This document shows, in pieces, positions 18,417 to 27,148 of a DNA stretch of 64,000 bases. The notes under the pieces were generated by a model. It had not been told where the DNA came from and did no database searches. It saw only the letters and a program-made list of their open reading frames with translations. The stretch covers positions 1 through 64,000 of the forward strand of contig JAFNAR010000004.1 in assembly GCA_017860255.1 (NCBI GenBank). Direction: 5' to 3'. The number at the start of each line of letters is the position of its first letter. Within the stretch, counting starts at the first letter, position 1. A program made the position numbers and the translations under genes. This DNA is from Bacteroidota bacterium (GTDB lineage: Bacteria; Bacteroidota; Bacteroidia; Bacteroidales; P3).

Positions 18417-20845
18417 AAAGGATATCCAATACCGAAATTGAGCTTGATATTGCTAAATTTTGTATTTGGCAAAACCCATCTATCACTTAAATCTTTAGCA
18501 GGATCCCATAATTTTATTGCAAAATCAAATCTGACAATTATAAATTGAAGATTTAAACGCAATCCTAAACCAGAACCAAGAGCCAATTCATTATAAAACC
18601 TGTTAAACTGGAATTGACCTCCTTTCATATCTTTTTGGTCGTAAAGAGTCCAAACATTTCCCACATCCATAAAAGCAGCACCCTCAAAAACAGAATAAAT
18701 AGGGAAACGATACTCAATATTTCCTCCAATTTGAATATCACCAGAGCGATCATACATTAATTTTGAATCATCCATCTTTGATGAGCCAGGACCAAGTTCT
18801 CTTAATTCCCATGCCCTGTGATTATTGTTCCCTCCAGAGAAGAAACTCTTTTCATAAGGTAAGCCTTTGGAGTTTCCATAAGGGACACCAATACCGCCAT
18901 AAGCCCTAAAAACCAAAGATTGCTTTTCTGTTAGATAAATATATTTCTTAAGGTCAAAGTCTGTTCTTAAGTATTGATTGTATGGAATGCCAAAAATTGT
19001 GTATTGTTTTAAATCGTTTTGAGTCGATTTAGCCGTTTTATTTACCAAGTTAATTATATTGCCAGCAGATTCAATATTGAAACGGAAATAAAGAAAGTCT
19101 TCTTTCTTGTTAAGCTTTTGAGAATTATAAATAAAACTATATCTACTTGCAGTAACTAAATGGTCGGAATATTGATATCTAATTCTTCTATCCAAATTGC
19201 TTATAAAATCAACATAATCTTTACTTGTTATGTTCACCTTAACAAAGTTGATATCAACAGGAATTATTGCATGAGTATATTTTGTGGAATAGTTCCAGCT
19301 ATATCCATAGTTGAGGTTGAAAATTGAACGTTCAAAATAGGTTCTTTTTTGAAAATTATACCCTGCCTTAATTGTTGTGTGAGGAAGGAATTGCATTGAG
19401 TAGAATTTAGTTCCAAAAGGAATAAGGAAACGAGGAAACTCAATTCCAAAGTCAATTCCTGCTTCAAGTGCATTAACCAATGACCAACGGCTTATGGTAT
19501 CAATTTTATTACTAAAAATATCACTTCTCATTTCAAAAGCTGCTTTAGCATTTGAAGAGAATATTTCTGCATTTTTAAAAGTGTTTTTATGAGAAAGACC
19601 AACATTAAACTCCATTCCAAGATTGGAACTATTGGTTTCTAAAAGAGAATTATTAACAGCAGAAAAGTTAGCCTCCAGTGAGGTTGATATTTGAACAGGC
19701 TTAACCAAAGAAAGTCTAATTACACAATCCAAAAGAGATGTGTCCAATTCTGTGAAATTACTATCTAAAACTGAAGGGATGTAGGAAATATCAATAAACT
19801 TAAAATTCCTCAATTGATTGAAAGCATTATATGTTCTTTCAGCATAAACAGGAGAAAAAAGGCTATCTCTTTGAAACATTACGCTTCGTAAAATAGGCTT
19901 AATACTCATTTTCTTTGGTGTTGGAGCAATAACAATATATTTGTTTAGTCCAAATTTATCTTTTTGTCTATGATAAATAATGCTTGTGTCTAATTTTGAA
20001 AGGTCAGTGTTGAGTAGTTCTGTTGAATATTCAGGATAAATATAAATATTCCTCATTTTATATTTTTTGAAAGAAGATATAGAATTATCCGTTTCAATAT
20101 TAGTACTATCTTTTTCTATGTTTGAAGCTTTTCTTTTTGAGGAAATAAATAAATTTACCTTTGTTGAATAGTTATTGTTTGCAGTATCAATATTGAATGA
20201 TATGTATTCAGTACTAAAGTCAAAATAACCTTGTCTTTTAAGTTCTAAGGTAAGTCTATCTCTTTCATCAGAAAATATTTTTTCATCATAATAAATACCT
20301 TTTTTGATGGGAGTATTAGACATTATCTCTAAAACAGAAGGCAAAATAGAATTATCTTCTGCACTTACAAAGAAAGTATCAATTTTATAACGCTTTCCAA
20401 TATTTACATGATAAAAAACTTCTGCCTTTCTTTTCTTATAAATAACGCTATCTACAACCTTTCCATCAAAACAACCCTTAATTCTCAAATAATCCTTCAT
20501 TTCTTGAGAAGAAGAATAGGTCATATCTTTATTAAACTCAACAGGCTTTTGTCCCAATCGTCTAAAAACATTTCTATGGAAGAAATTAACTGTTGAATCC
20601 TCTCCTGAAGGTGAAATGCTATAGAAATACATACCCAATTTAACTCCCAAGAAAGTGCTGTTAGGGTCTTGCCTAACTAAATTAACAAAATTTGATTTAG
20701 GAAGAGTTTTGGTGTCTACTAAAACCTTGTTTTTGGATAGTAAATATCCATCTTTTGAAATATGTTTATAAGGGCTACAAGCCGTAATTAATATTACAGA
20801 AAGAAAGAAAATGAATAGTAAGTTTAAGAGTTTTTTAATCTCCAT
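18413..20845 (-). CDS. tamL: BamA/TamA-family outer-membrane lipoprotein TamL
   Basis: An 810-residue outer-membrane assembly protein of the Omp85 superfamily. A lipoprotein signal (lipobox LITAC, Cys23) is the hallmark of Bacteroidota TamL. POTRA-like repeats follow (about 30-400, including RIKGCFDGKVVDS and LKRQGYFDF), then a C-terminal 16-strand barrel domain (about 450-810) with the conserved loop-6 region and GIGYPF end. TamL is thought to work with TamB in envelope biogenesis. It overlaps kdtA by 11 bp upstream and the convergent sulfatase-fold gene by 4 bp downstream. Confidence 0.9.
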   Translation of the reverse strand: MEIKKLLNLLFIFFLSVILITACSPYKHISKDGYLLSKNKVLVDTKTLPKSNFVNLVRQDPNSTFLGVKLGMYFYSISPSGEDSTVNFFHRNVFRRLGQKPVEFNKDMTYSSSQEMKDYLRIKGCFDGKVVDSVIYKKRKAEVFYHVNIGKRYKIDTFFVSAEDNSILPSVLEIMSNTPIKKGIYYDEKIFSDERDRLTLELKRQGYFDFSTEYISFNIDTANNNYSTKVNLFISSKRKASNIEKDSTNIETDNSISSFKKYKMRNIYIYPEYSTELLNTDLSKLDTSIIYHRQKDKFGLNKYIVIAPTPKKMSIKPILRSVMFQRDSLFSPVYAERTYNAFNQLRNFKFIDISYIPSVLDSNFTELDTSLLDCVIRLSLVKPVQISTSLEANFSAVNNSLLETNSSNLGMEFNVGLSHKNTFKNAEIFSSNAKAAFEMRSDIFSNKIDTISRWSLVNALEAGIDFGIEFPRFLIPFGTKFYSMQFLPHTTIKAGYNFQKRTYFERSIFNLNYGYSWNYSTKYTHAIIPVDINFVKVNITSKDYVDFISNLDRRIRYQYSDHLVTASRYSFIYNSQKLNKKEDFLYFRFNIESAGNIINLVNKTAKSTQNDLKQYTIFGIPYNQYLRTDFDLKKYIYLTEKQSLVFRAYGGIGVPYGNSKGLPYEKSFFSGGNNNHRAWELRELGPGSSKMDDSKLMYDRSGDIQIGGNIEYRFPIYSVFEGAAFMDVGNVWTLYDQKDMKGGQFQFNRFYNELALGSGLGLRLNLQFIIVRFDFAIKLWDPAKDLSDRWVLPNTKFSNIKLNFGIGYPF

Positions 20846-22094
20846 CTTTGTTTTGTAATTGTCCTATTTTAGATAATATTCTTTCGCATGCACCTATATT
20901 TTCCTCAATATAACCTCTACAAATATCTGAACTTTTTTTGTAATAATCTTCTTTTTCTAATAATTTATCAATCAATTCTCCTAATTTACTGCTTTCATTA
21001 TATGAAAAAGCTCCTTCTTTCTCAATTAAATCAATGGCTTCTTTAAATTTAGTATAGTTAGGCCCAAAGATAATTGGTTTACCAAATGTTGCAGCTTCCA
21101 AAATATTGTGAATTCCCACTCCAAAGCCTCCTCCAATATAAGCAATGGTTGCGTATTTATATAAGGAAGACAGAATACCAATAGAATCGATAATTAATAT
21201 ATTATCCAAATTATCTTTATTGCTATAATCTATATTCTCTATTTCAGAATAATTAATTGAATCAGGGAAAAGAGATTTTATTTGTTGGATATGAGAATTA
21301 TGTATTTGATGTGGAGCAATAATTAATTTAAAAGATGACTTGGTATTTTTCATTGCTTCTTTCATCATTTCTTCATCCTTCTCCCAACTGCTACCCATTA
21401 GAACTATTTTATCGTTTTGACAGAATTCTTTAATCTTTGGAAAATTCTTTGCCTTAAGTGCAATTTCTGAAACCCTATCAAAACGAGTATCTCCAGTAAT
21501 TATATAATTATTCAGTCCAATTGAATTAAGTAATTCTTTTGTTTGATTGTTTTGAACAAAGAAATAATCAAAGTTCTTTAGTTGTTTTCTATACCAACTT
21601 CCCCAACGAGAAAAGAAATATTGATTTGGACGAAGAATAAGAGAAACTTGATAAACTTTTGCTCCTTTTTGTTTTGCTTGTCTAATAAAATTATACCAAA
21701 ATTCGTACTTAATAAAGAAAACATATTCAGGATGAGCAAGTTTAATGAATTTTCTAGAATTTTTAATTGAATCACTTGGCAAATAAACCACAACATCAGC
21801 TTTGTCGTAGTTTTTTCTTATCTCATATCCAGAAGGGGAAAAGAAAGAAACAAGAATTTTATATTCAGTATTTTTATTTTTAAAAGCTTCAATTAAAGGT
21901 CTTCCTTGTTCAAATTCACCCAACGAAGCACAATGGAACCATGCTACCTTATCTTTTTTAGAAATACCTTCTCTAATTTTTTCAAAAGTTTTTTTACGCC
22001 CTTTAATAATTAGTTTTGCTTTTTTATTGAAAGGACTAACCAAAAAGATTGATGAAGTGTAAAGAGCAATAAAAATAGAATAAATATATCTCAT
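20835..22094 (-). CDS. kdtA: 3-deoxy-D-manno-octulosonic acid (Kdo) transferase
   Basis: GT30 glycosyltransferase that adds Kdo to lipid A precursor at the inner leaflet. An N-terminal signal-anchor (MRYIYSIFIALYTSSIFLV) is followed by the family stretch WFHCASLGEFEQGRPLI, the acceptor-side glycosyltransferase fold, and the C-terminal nucleotide-binding part with IGGGFGVGIHNILEAA and PIIFGPNY. The frame is open back to 22130, but ATG at 22094 sits one base after the stop of the preceding gene and gives the normal N-terminus, so 22094 is preferred (419 aa). Confidence 0.95.
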   Translation of the reverse strand: MRYIYSIFIALYTSSIFLVSPFNKKAKLIIKGRKKTFEKIREGISKKDKVAWFHCASLGEFEQGRPLIEAFKNKNTEYKILVSFFSPSGYEIRKNYDKADVVVYLPSDSIKNSRKFIKLAHPEYVFFIKYEFWYNFIRQAKQKGAKVYQVSLILRPNQYFFSRWGSWYRKQLKNFDYFFVQNNQTKELLNSIGLNNYIITGDTRFDRVSEIALKAKNFPKIKEFCQNDKIVLMGSSWEKDEEMMKEAMKNTKSSFKLIIAPHQIHNSHIQQIKSLFPDSINYSEIENIDYSNKDNLDNILIIDSIGILSSLYKYATIAYIGGGFGVGIHNILEAATFGKPIIFGPNYTKFKEAIDLIEKEGAFSYNESSKLGELIDKLLEKEDYYKKSSDICRGYIEENIGACERILSKIGQLQNKDGD

Positions 22095-22095
22095 C

Positions 22096-22881
22096 TTAAT
22101 AATAATATACTTTATCAGCATCACGTCCAAAGAATGGGAACATCCAACCTGCTTTTATTGTCCACATTCTATCTTGAAAAATTTTATCGTAACTATAATT
22201 GTAATTGATTTGATATATTCTTGTAGTTTTAGTCCAAGCTTGGTTAAGCTCAATTCCAACATAGAAGTTTGAAAAGTTTTTCTTTCCCATATGCATATAA
22301 CCTACAAATCCTGAAAGCATAACTCCTCTCATTTGTCTATCGTATAGTAAAGCATAATCTCCTTCCAATTGTTCAGCTATTTCAAGAGTTGATTGATAGA
22401 TAATTTGATGTTGCAATCCTCCAATACCTGCCATTAACATTAATCCTGAATTAGGTCTTTTCTTACTTAAAGGAATAATTTTACCAACTTTACCAACCAA
22501 ACTCAAATTTCTGTTGTAAGCAACAACTCCTGCATCAGAGCCTTCTTTAGAAATAATAAATTCAGTTCCATCATTTGTCATTATTCCAGAAAGAATGTCT
22601 TCCTTATTCTTAACATTATCACTGCCAAATCCAAATCCAAATTCAAGCATCCAAACAAAATTCTTCTTTGTCTTCCACCCAAAGTTAGCATTCAAATTCA
22701 TAAAACTTTCATATCTTTTCCCCATTTCTCCATCAGGAAATGTCCACCCAATTGCTGCTGAGCAAAAAGGAGTTGAAATCGGTTTATCTTGTCCAACAAT
22801 TTCCTCTCCATTCTCTTTTGTTTGAGCCAAAAGAGAAGTAAAAGAAACAAGTAAAAGAGAAATAAAAACTAAATGTTTCAT
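22096..22881 (-). CDS. Outer-membrane beta-barrel protein of unknown function
   Basis: A 261-residue exported protein with a clear signal peptide (about 1-19, SLLAQ). The rest alternates hydrophobic and aromatic residues in the manner of an eight- to ten-stranded barrel (NANFGWKTKKNFVWMLEFGFGFG, YVGIELNQAW) and ends in a strand-like WTIKAGWMFPF segment. It resembles conserved Bacteroidota outer-membrane proteins of unknown role. It lies between the M14 peptidase (20 bp) and kdtA (1 bp), so all four genes are probably one transcript. Confidence 0.8.
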   Translation of the reverse strand: MKHLVFISLLLVSFTSLLAQTKENGEEIVGQDKPISTPFCSAAIGWTFPDGEMGKRYESFMNLNANFGWKTKKNFVWMLEFGFGFGSDNVKNKEDILSGIMTNDGTEFIISKEGSDAGVVAYNRNLSLVGKVGKIIPLSKKRPNSGLMLMAGIGGLQHQIIYQSTLEIAEQLEGDYALLYDRQMRGVMLSGFVGYMHMGKKNFSNFYVGIELNQAWTKTTRIYQINYNYSYDKIFQDRMWTIKAGWMFPFFGRDADKVYYY

Positions 22882-22901
22882 ATTCGTTATCTTAATTAGA
22901 A

Positions 22902-24587
22902 TTATTCTTTAATAAATTTTATGGTCTTTTCACCCAAGAGAATCAAATAAACTCCTTTATTCAAATCCTTAATTGAAATATCTGTATTAATATCATTAAT
23001 CCTTCCTTTCATTATTTCTATTCCCAACATATTGAAAATTGAATAAGAAAAAATATTAGAATTTTCAGGTAAAGAAACTCTAAGTAAATCTTTTGCAGGA
23101 TTAGGATATATATTAATTAAGAATTTATTGTCTTCTATTTCACCCAAATTATCTGGTATTTTAGCAAGAATTACATCTTGGTTATTCATTGAATTAGAAG
23201 CAATATTCACATTATAGATTGTTTTTGGATAATACCTATCAGCACTATAAGTTATTGAATAAATTCCTGATTGAATTGGACGATAGTAATAGCCAGTTGA
23301 AGCTTTGGAATATACTTCAGAATTAAAAGCATCGTGACTATTAATAAATATTTTTGCTCTTATAGGTTCGTTTGTCAAACTATCTCTAACATATCCTTGA
23401 AGTCCTTTTTGGCATGTTTCAATATAAGAAATCAATCCGCCCTTTAAATAATTCCAATAGTTATTAAGTTGTGTTGTAGATAAACTTTTATCTGATGAAA
23501 CTTCAAATGTAATTTCTCTTGAATATTTAAAATAGGTTTGGTAGTCTTGACGAGAACCATCAACAACATACCAATCTCCTCCATTAGTATATCCAGAATG
23601 TGTAACATCTCTAAAGAAAGTTAAAGGAGCCAAAGGAGATATTGAGTCAATGAATTGTTGGCAAACTGCAACAAACCAATTTGCATCGGCATGTGATTGA
23701 GAATTTGAAGTGTAGGTGTCGAAAGGATAATTTAATACTTCAGCTCCTCCATGCAAATTTGCAGATATTGAAAACTCGTTACTGTCAGCATAAGCCATAA
23801 AAGCAAGAGTCTCTTTTTGCCAATTTTCTCCATCAGCATGGAATCCATTTGGAATTGATGGGAAATTACGATTTAAATCAACAGCGTTAGCATTATAGCG
23901 AGTAGCATTTGCAAGGTTAATACTGTCAAAATATGTTCCGTCTGGATTAGCTAATGGATTAATATATACTTGAGTATTATTAATAATATTTGTTACTCTT
24001 TGGTTAATTCCATAATTATTCAAAAGCCAATCAGCTAAACGAAGCATTAAAACATAACCCGTAATTTCATCTCCATGCATTGTTGAAGTATAGAAAAACT
24101 TTGGTTTATCAATATCGGAGTATGGGTTAGAAGAAATTTTCAAAGCCAGAATAAGCCTATTGTCTTCGGAAAATCCAATAGTATCTAATTTGCATATATT
24201 TGGATAACTTGTGGCAAATCGTCTCATCATGGAATCATAAACCAAATATGTTGGATATCTATCCCAAGAACTCATTTGAGAAAGATTGGTTGCCATTGTC
24301 AAGGCTTTGGGAAAAGATTCAGTAAATAAGCTGTGCTTTAAGTTAAGGGTTAGAAAATTCTTATATTGCTTTTCATTAACATAACCAAGCCAAAATTCTC
24401 CTTTAGGATAATCTAAACTAATGGTTTTAGACAAAAGATTAATGTCTTTAATTTCAGATTTAGGGATAAGAATTTTAGCTTCTCTTCTTTTGCTAAGTTC
24501 AGTACGCACTTGTTCAATAACATTGTTTTGAGAGAAAGCAATGTTTTGAAATGTAAGAATAAAAAGCAACAAAAATATCTTCTTCAT
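22902..24587 (-). CDS. Secreted M14 zinc carboxypeptidase with T9SS sorting domain
   Basis: Extracellular metallocarboxypeptidase. After the signal peptide (MKKIFLLLFILTFQNIAFSQ) the M14 domain shows zinc ligands HGDE (in STMHGDEITGYVL), the substrate-binding DLNRNFP, the third zinc His in NLHGGAEVLNYP and the catalytic Glu in REITFEVSSD. A carboxypeptidase regulatory-like beta domain follows (GLQGYVRDSLTNEPIRAKIFI). The C-terminal ~70 residues form a type A T9SS sorting domain (INIYPNPAKDLLRV ... LNKGVYLI), so the protein should cross the outer membrane by the Por system. The frame opens at 24617, but a -7-like TACTTTTG (24607-24614, minus) and the signal peptide favour 24587. Confidence 0.92.
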   Translation of the reverse strand: MKKIFLLLFILTFQNIAFSQNNVIEQVRTELSKRREAKILIPKSEIKDINLLSKTISLDYPKGEFWLGYVNEKQYKNFLTLNLKHSLFTESFPKALTMATNLSQMSSWDRYPTYLVYDSMMRRFATSYPNICKLDTIGFSEDNRLILALKISSNPYSDIDKPKFFYTSTMHGDEITGYVLMLRLADWLLNNYGINQRVTNIINNTQVYINPLANPDGTYFDSINLANATRYNANAVDLNRNFPSIPNGFHADGENWQKETLAFMAYADSNEFSISANLHGGAEVLNYPFDTYTSNSQSHADANWFVAVCQQFIDSISPLAPLTFFRDVTHSGYTNGGDWYVVDGSRQDYQTYFKYSREITFEVSSDKSLSTTQLNNYWNYLKGGLISYIETCQKGLQGYVRDSLTNEPIRAKIFINSHDAFNSEVYSKASTGYYYRPIQSGIYSITYSADRYYPKTIYNVNIASNSMNNQDVILAKIPDNLGEIEDNKFLINIYPNPAKDLLRVSLPENSNIFSYSIFNMLGIEIMKGRINDINTDISIKDLNKGVYLILLGEKTIKFIKE

Positions 24588-24665
24588 TGTAAATGATAAT
24601 AATCTACAAAAGTACATATTTATTTTTTAACACTAAAACTGGATAAGATTTTCTTAAGCTCATAA

Positions 24666-24696
24666 TTTGTAAAACCATAAATTCTTTTTAATTTTG
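24666..24696 (+). promoter_or_regulatory. Bacteroidota-type promoter for the nitroreductase gene
   Basis: TTTG (24666-24669), 19 bp, TAATTTTG (24689-24696): a full match to the consensus, 40 bp before the ATG at 24737. Confidence 0.7.
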
Positions 24697-24736
24697 CCCA
24701 ATACTCAACGTAAAAAACAAATAAAATATTGAATCT

Positions 24737-25342
24737 ATGAAATCATTAAAGTTATTATTTATTTCCTTTCTATTGTTTAGCACTGTGGCAATTGGACAAA
24801 ACAATGAAAATTCAGAAAAAGTTATGGAGAATATTTTAAATCGTAAGAGTGTAAGAAAATACACAAATGCAGATGTTAAGAAAGAGCAATTAGAGATACT
24901 TGTTAGAGCAGGTATGGCTGCTCCAAGTGCAAGAAATAGTCAACCTTGGTTGTTTTTTGTTATTGACGATAGAGCCATTTTAGATAATCTTGCAAAACAA
25001 CTTCCTAATGCTAAAATGCTTTTAAATGCAAAAGCTGCAATAGTTGTTTGTGGTAATTTACAAAAAGCACTTGAAGGAGATGGAAGAGAGTTCTGGGTTC
25101 AAGATTGTAGTGCAGCAACTCAAAATATTCTTTTGGCTGCTGAAAGTATGGGATTAGGTGCTGTTTGGACTGGAGCTTATCCAAGAAAAGAAATAGTAAA
25201 TATTATTAAAGTAGAATTAGGCCTTCCAGAGCATATAGTGCCTTTAAATGTAATACCTATTGGATGGCAAACTGGTGAAGAAAAACCAAAACAAAAATAC
25301 ACTGAAGAAAACGTTCGTTGGAATAAATGGGAAGATAAATAA
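24737..25342 (+). CDS. Exported nitroreductase-family flavoprotein
   Basis: A 201-residue FMN-dependent nitroreductase-fold protein. The core shows the family signatures NRKSVRKYTNADV, AGMAAPSARNSQPWLF (FMN phosphate and ring contacts), DCSAATQNILLAAESMGLGAVWTGAYP and the final PIGWQTGEEKPKQKY. An N-terminal signal peptide (residues 1-20, ending VAIGQ) precedes it, which is unusual for this normally cytoplasmic family. FMN loading outside the cytoplasm is therefore an open question. It is a single-gene unit with its own promoter and a terminator shared with the convergent hydA. Confidence 0.9.
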   Translation: MKSLKLLFISFLLFSTVAIGQNNENSEKVMENILNRKSVRKYTNADVKKEQLEILVRAGMAAPSARNSQPWLFFVIDDRAILDNLAKQLPNAKMLLNAKAAIVVCGNLQKALEGDGREFWVQDCSAATQNILLAAESMGLGAVWTGAYPRKEIVNIIKVELGLPEHIVPLNVIPIGWQTGEEKPKQKYTEENVRWNKWEDK

Positions 25343-25350
25343 ATAAAAAA

Positions 25351-25371
25351 AGGCTCCAATTGGAGCCCTTT
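25351..25371. terminator. Bidirectional terminator between nitroreductase and hydA
   Basis: GGCTCC (25352-25357) and GGAGCC (25362-25367) form a stem with an AATT loop. It is flanked by an A-run on the left and a T-run on the right, so it can terminate both converging transcripts. Confidence 0.9.
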
Positions 25372-25374
25372 TTT

Positions 25375-27144
25375 TTAGTTGTTGTTTCCGCTTCTGTCAA
25401 TATAATAAGTATGTAAATACTCGTGAGATTTATAACAACCAGGTGAACCCCAAAGATCGTAGAATTTTTGAATAGAAGGATTCTCATGTGATTGACGCAA
25501 ATGTTTGTTTTCGTCTTCAGCATATAAAATACTCATTCTTTTTTCTTTAACTTTTGGATCGTGACTTCTTGGTTGACCTCCTCCAGTTATACAACCTCCA
25601 GGGCATCCCATTACTTCAATAAAATGATATGGAGAAGTGCCATTTTTGATTTGTTCCATCAAAAGTTTTGCTCCTGCCAAACCACTTGTAACAGCAATTT
25701 TTACTTCTAATCCTTCAAATTGTTTGTATTGAGGAAGTACTCCTTCTAACTTAATGGTTGCTTCCTTAATTTGGTTAAGACCAACAATAGGAGTAACGTG
25801 AAGATTTTCGAAAGGAAGATTTTTGCCCATTAGTAAAGCATAAACTGTTCTAAGAGCAGCTTCCATAACACCACCTGTTAATCCAAATATATCAGCAGCA
25901 CCAGTAGAGAATCCCATTGGTTCATCAAATTTTTCTTCAGGTAGGTTTTCAAAATCAATACCAGCCTGTTTAATCATAGAGCCTAATTCTCGAGTTGTAA
26001 TTACAGCATCAACATTCTTCAAACCATCATTTTGCATTTCAGCCCTTGTACATTCAAATTTCTTAGCAGTGCAAGGCATAACAGAAACAACAAACATTTT
26101 CTTTGCATCCAATCCTTTTTGTTCTGCATAGAATGATTTTGCCAATGCACCTAACATCATGTGAGGAGATTTACATGTTGATAAATTTGGAATTTGTTCT
26201 GGATAATAGCTTTCAACATATTTTATCCAACCTGGAGAACAACTTGTTATCATTGGCAAGGTTGCTTTTTTACCAGCAAGAACATCGGTAACTCTATGTA
26301 AAAATTCCATTCCTTCTTCCATAATAGTTAGGTCGGCTGCCCAATCAGTGTCAAAAACATCATCAACACCTAAGGCTCTAATTGCTGCAGCCATTTTACC
26401 AGTTACAGATGTGCCAACGGGATATCCAAACATTTCTCCAAGAGCAACTCTAACAGCTGGTGCTGTTTGGAAAACAACTCTTTGATTTGGATTATTAATA
26501 GCTTCCCAAACCTTTTCTGTGGAATCAGTTTCTCTTAAGGCTCCAGTTGGGCAAACAACTGTACATTGCCCACAAAAAGCACATTTAACATTTCCAATTG
26601 GTAAATCCATTGAAGGAGAAATTATGGTGTCAAATCCTCTGTTTTGAGCATTAAGAATTCCAACGTCTTGCACTTCATTACAAACTGTAACGCATCTTCT
26701 ACAAAGAATACATTTTGAAAGATCTCTTGTTATTGAAATCGATTTATCTATTTCATCTCTACAAGAAGTTGTTTCAAATCTGCTTTCTCCAACTCCAAGA
26801 GTTTCTCCAAGTTTTTGAAGTTCACAAGTTAAATTTCTGTTGCAACTCAAACAAGCTTTTGAGTGATCAGAAAGCATAAGTTCATAAAGAACCTTTCTTG
26901 CTTTGATAACCTTTGCTGAATTTGTTTTTACAACCATTCCTTCTTTAACTTTTGTCATGCAAGCAACCATTAGGGTTTTTGCACCAACAACCTCAACAGA
27001 ACAAATCCTGCATGAGCCAAACTCATGAATTCCTTCCAAATAACAAAGATTTGGAATGATAATACCATTTTCTTTAGCAGCTTGTAAAATTGTAGTGTCT
27101 TCTGAAGCTGTAATAACCTTATTGTTAATTGTTAATTTTACCAT
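25375..27144 (-). CDS. hydA: [FeFe] hydrogenase catalytic subunit HydA
   Basis: Catalytic subunit of a cytoplasmic multimeric [FeFe] hydrogenase. From the ATG at 27144 (589 aa) the order is: N-terminal [2Fe-2S] domain (Cys34, 45, 48, 62); a His-ligated [4Fe-4S] site (His94, Cys98, Cys101, Cys107); two ferredoxin clusters (about 145-155 and 188-198); and the H-cluster domain with P1 TSCSPGW (300-306), P2 MPCTAKKFE (356-364) and P3 MGCPGGC (512-518). A small-subunit-like tail follows. All H-cluster cysteines are present. The frame is open to 27195, but 27144 is preceded by AAAGGAG and lies 4 bp after the hydB stop. Confidence 0.97.
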   Translation of the reverse strand: MVKLTINNKVITASEDTTILQAAKENGIIIPNLCYLEGIHEFGSCRICSVEVVGAKTLMVACMTKVKEGMVVKTNSAKVIKARKVLYELMLSDHSKACLSCNRNLTCELQKLGETLGVGESRFETTSCRDEIDKSISITRDLSKCILCRRCVTVCNEVQDVGILNAQNRGFDTIISPSMDLPIGNVKCAFCGQCTVVCPTGALRETDSTEKVWEAINNPNQRVVFQTAPAVRVALGEMFGYPVGTSVTGKMAAAIRALGVDDVFDTDWAADLTIMEEGMEFLHRVTDVLAGKKATLPMITSCSPGWIKYVESYYPEQIPNLSTCKSPHMMLGALAKSFYAEQKGLDAKKMFVVSVMPCTAKKFECTRAEMQNDGLKNVDAVITTRELGSMIKQAGIDFENLPEEKFDEPMGFSTGAADIFGLTGGVMEAALRTVYALLMGKNLPFENLHVTPIVGLNQIKEATIKLEGVLPQYKQFEGLEVKIAVTSGLAGAKLLMEQIKNGTSPYHFIEVMGCPGGCITGGGQPRSHDPKVKEKRMSILYAEDENKHLRQSHENPSIQKFYDLWGSPGCYKSHEYLHTYYIDRSGNNN

Positions 27145-27148
27145 TTCT

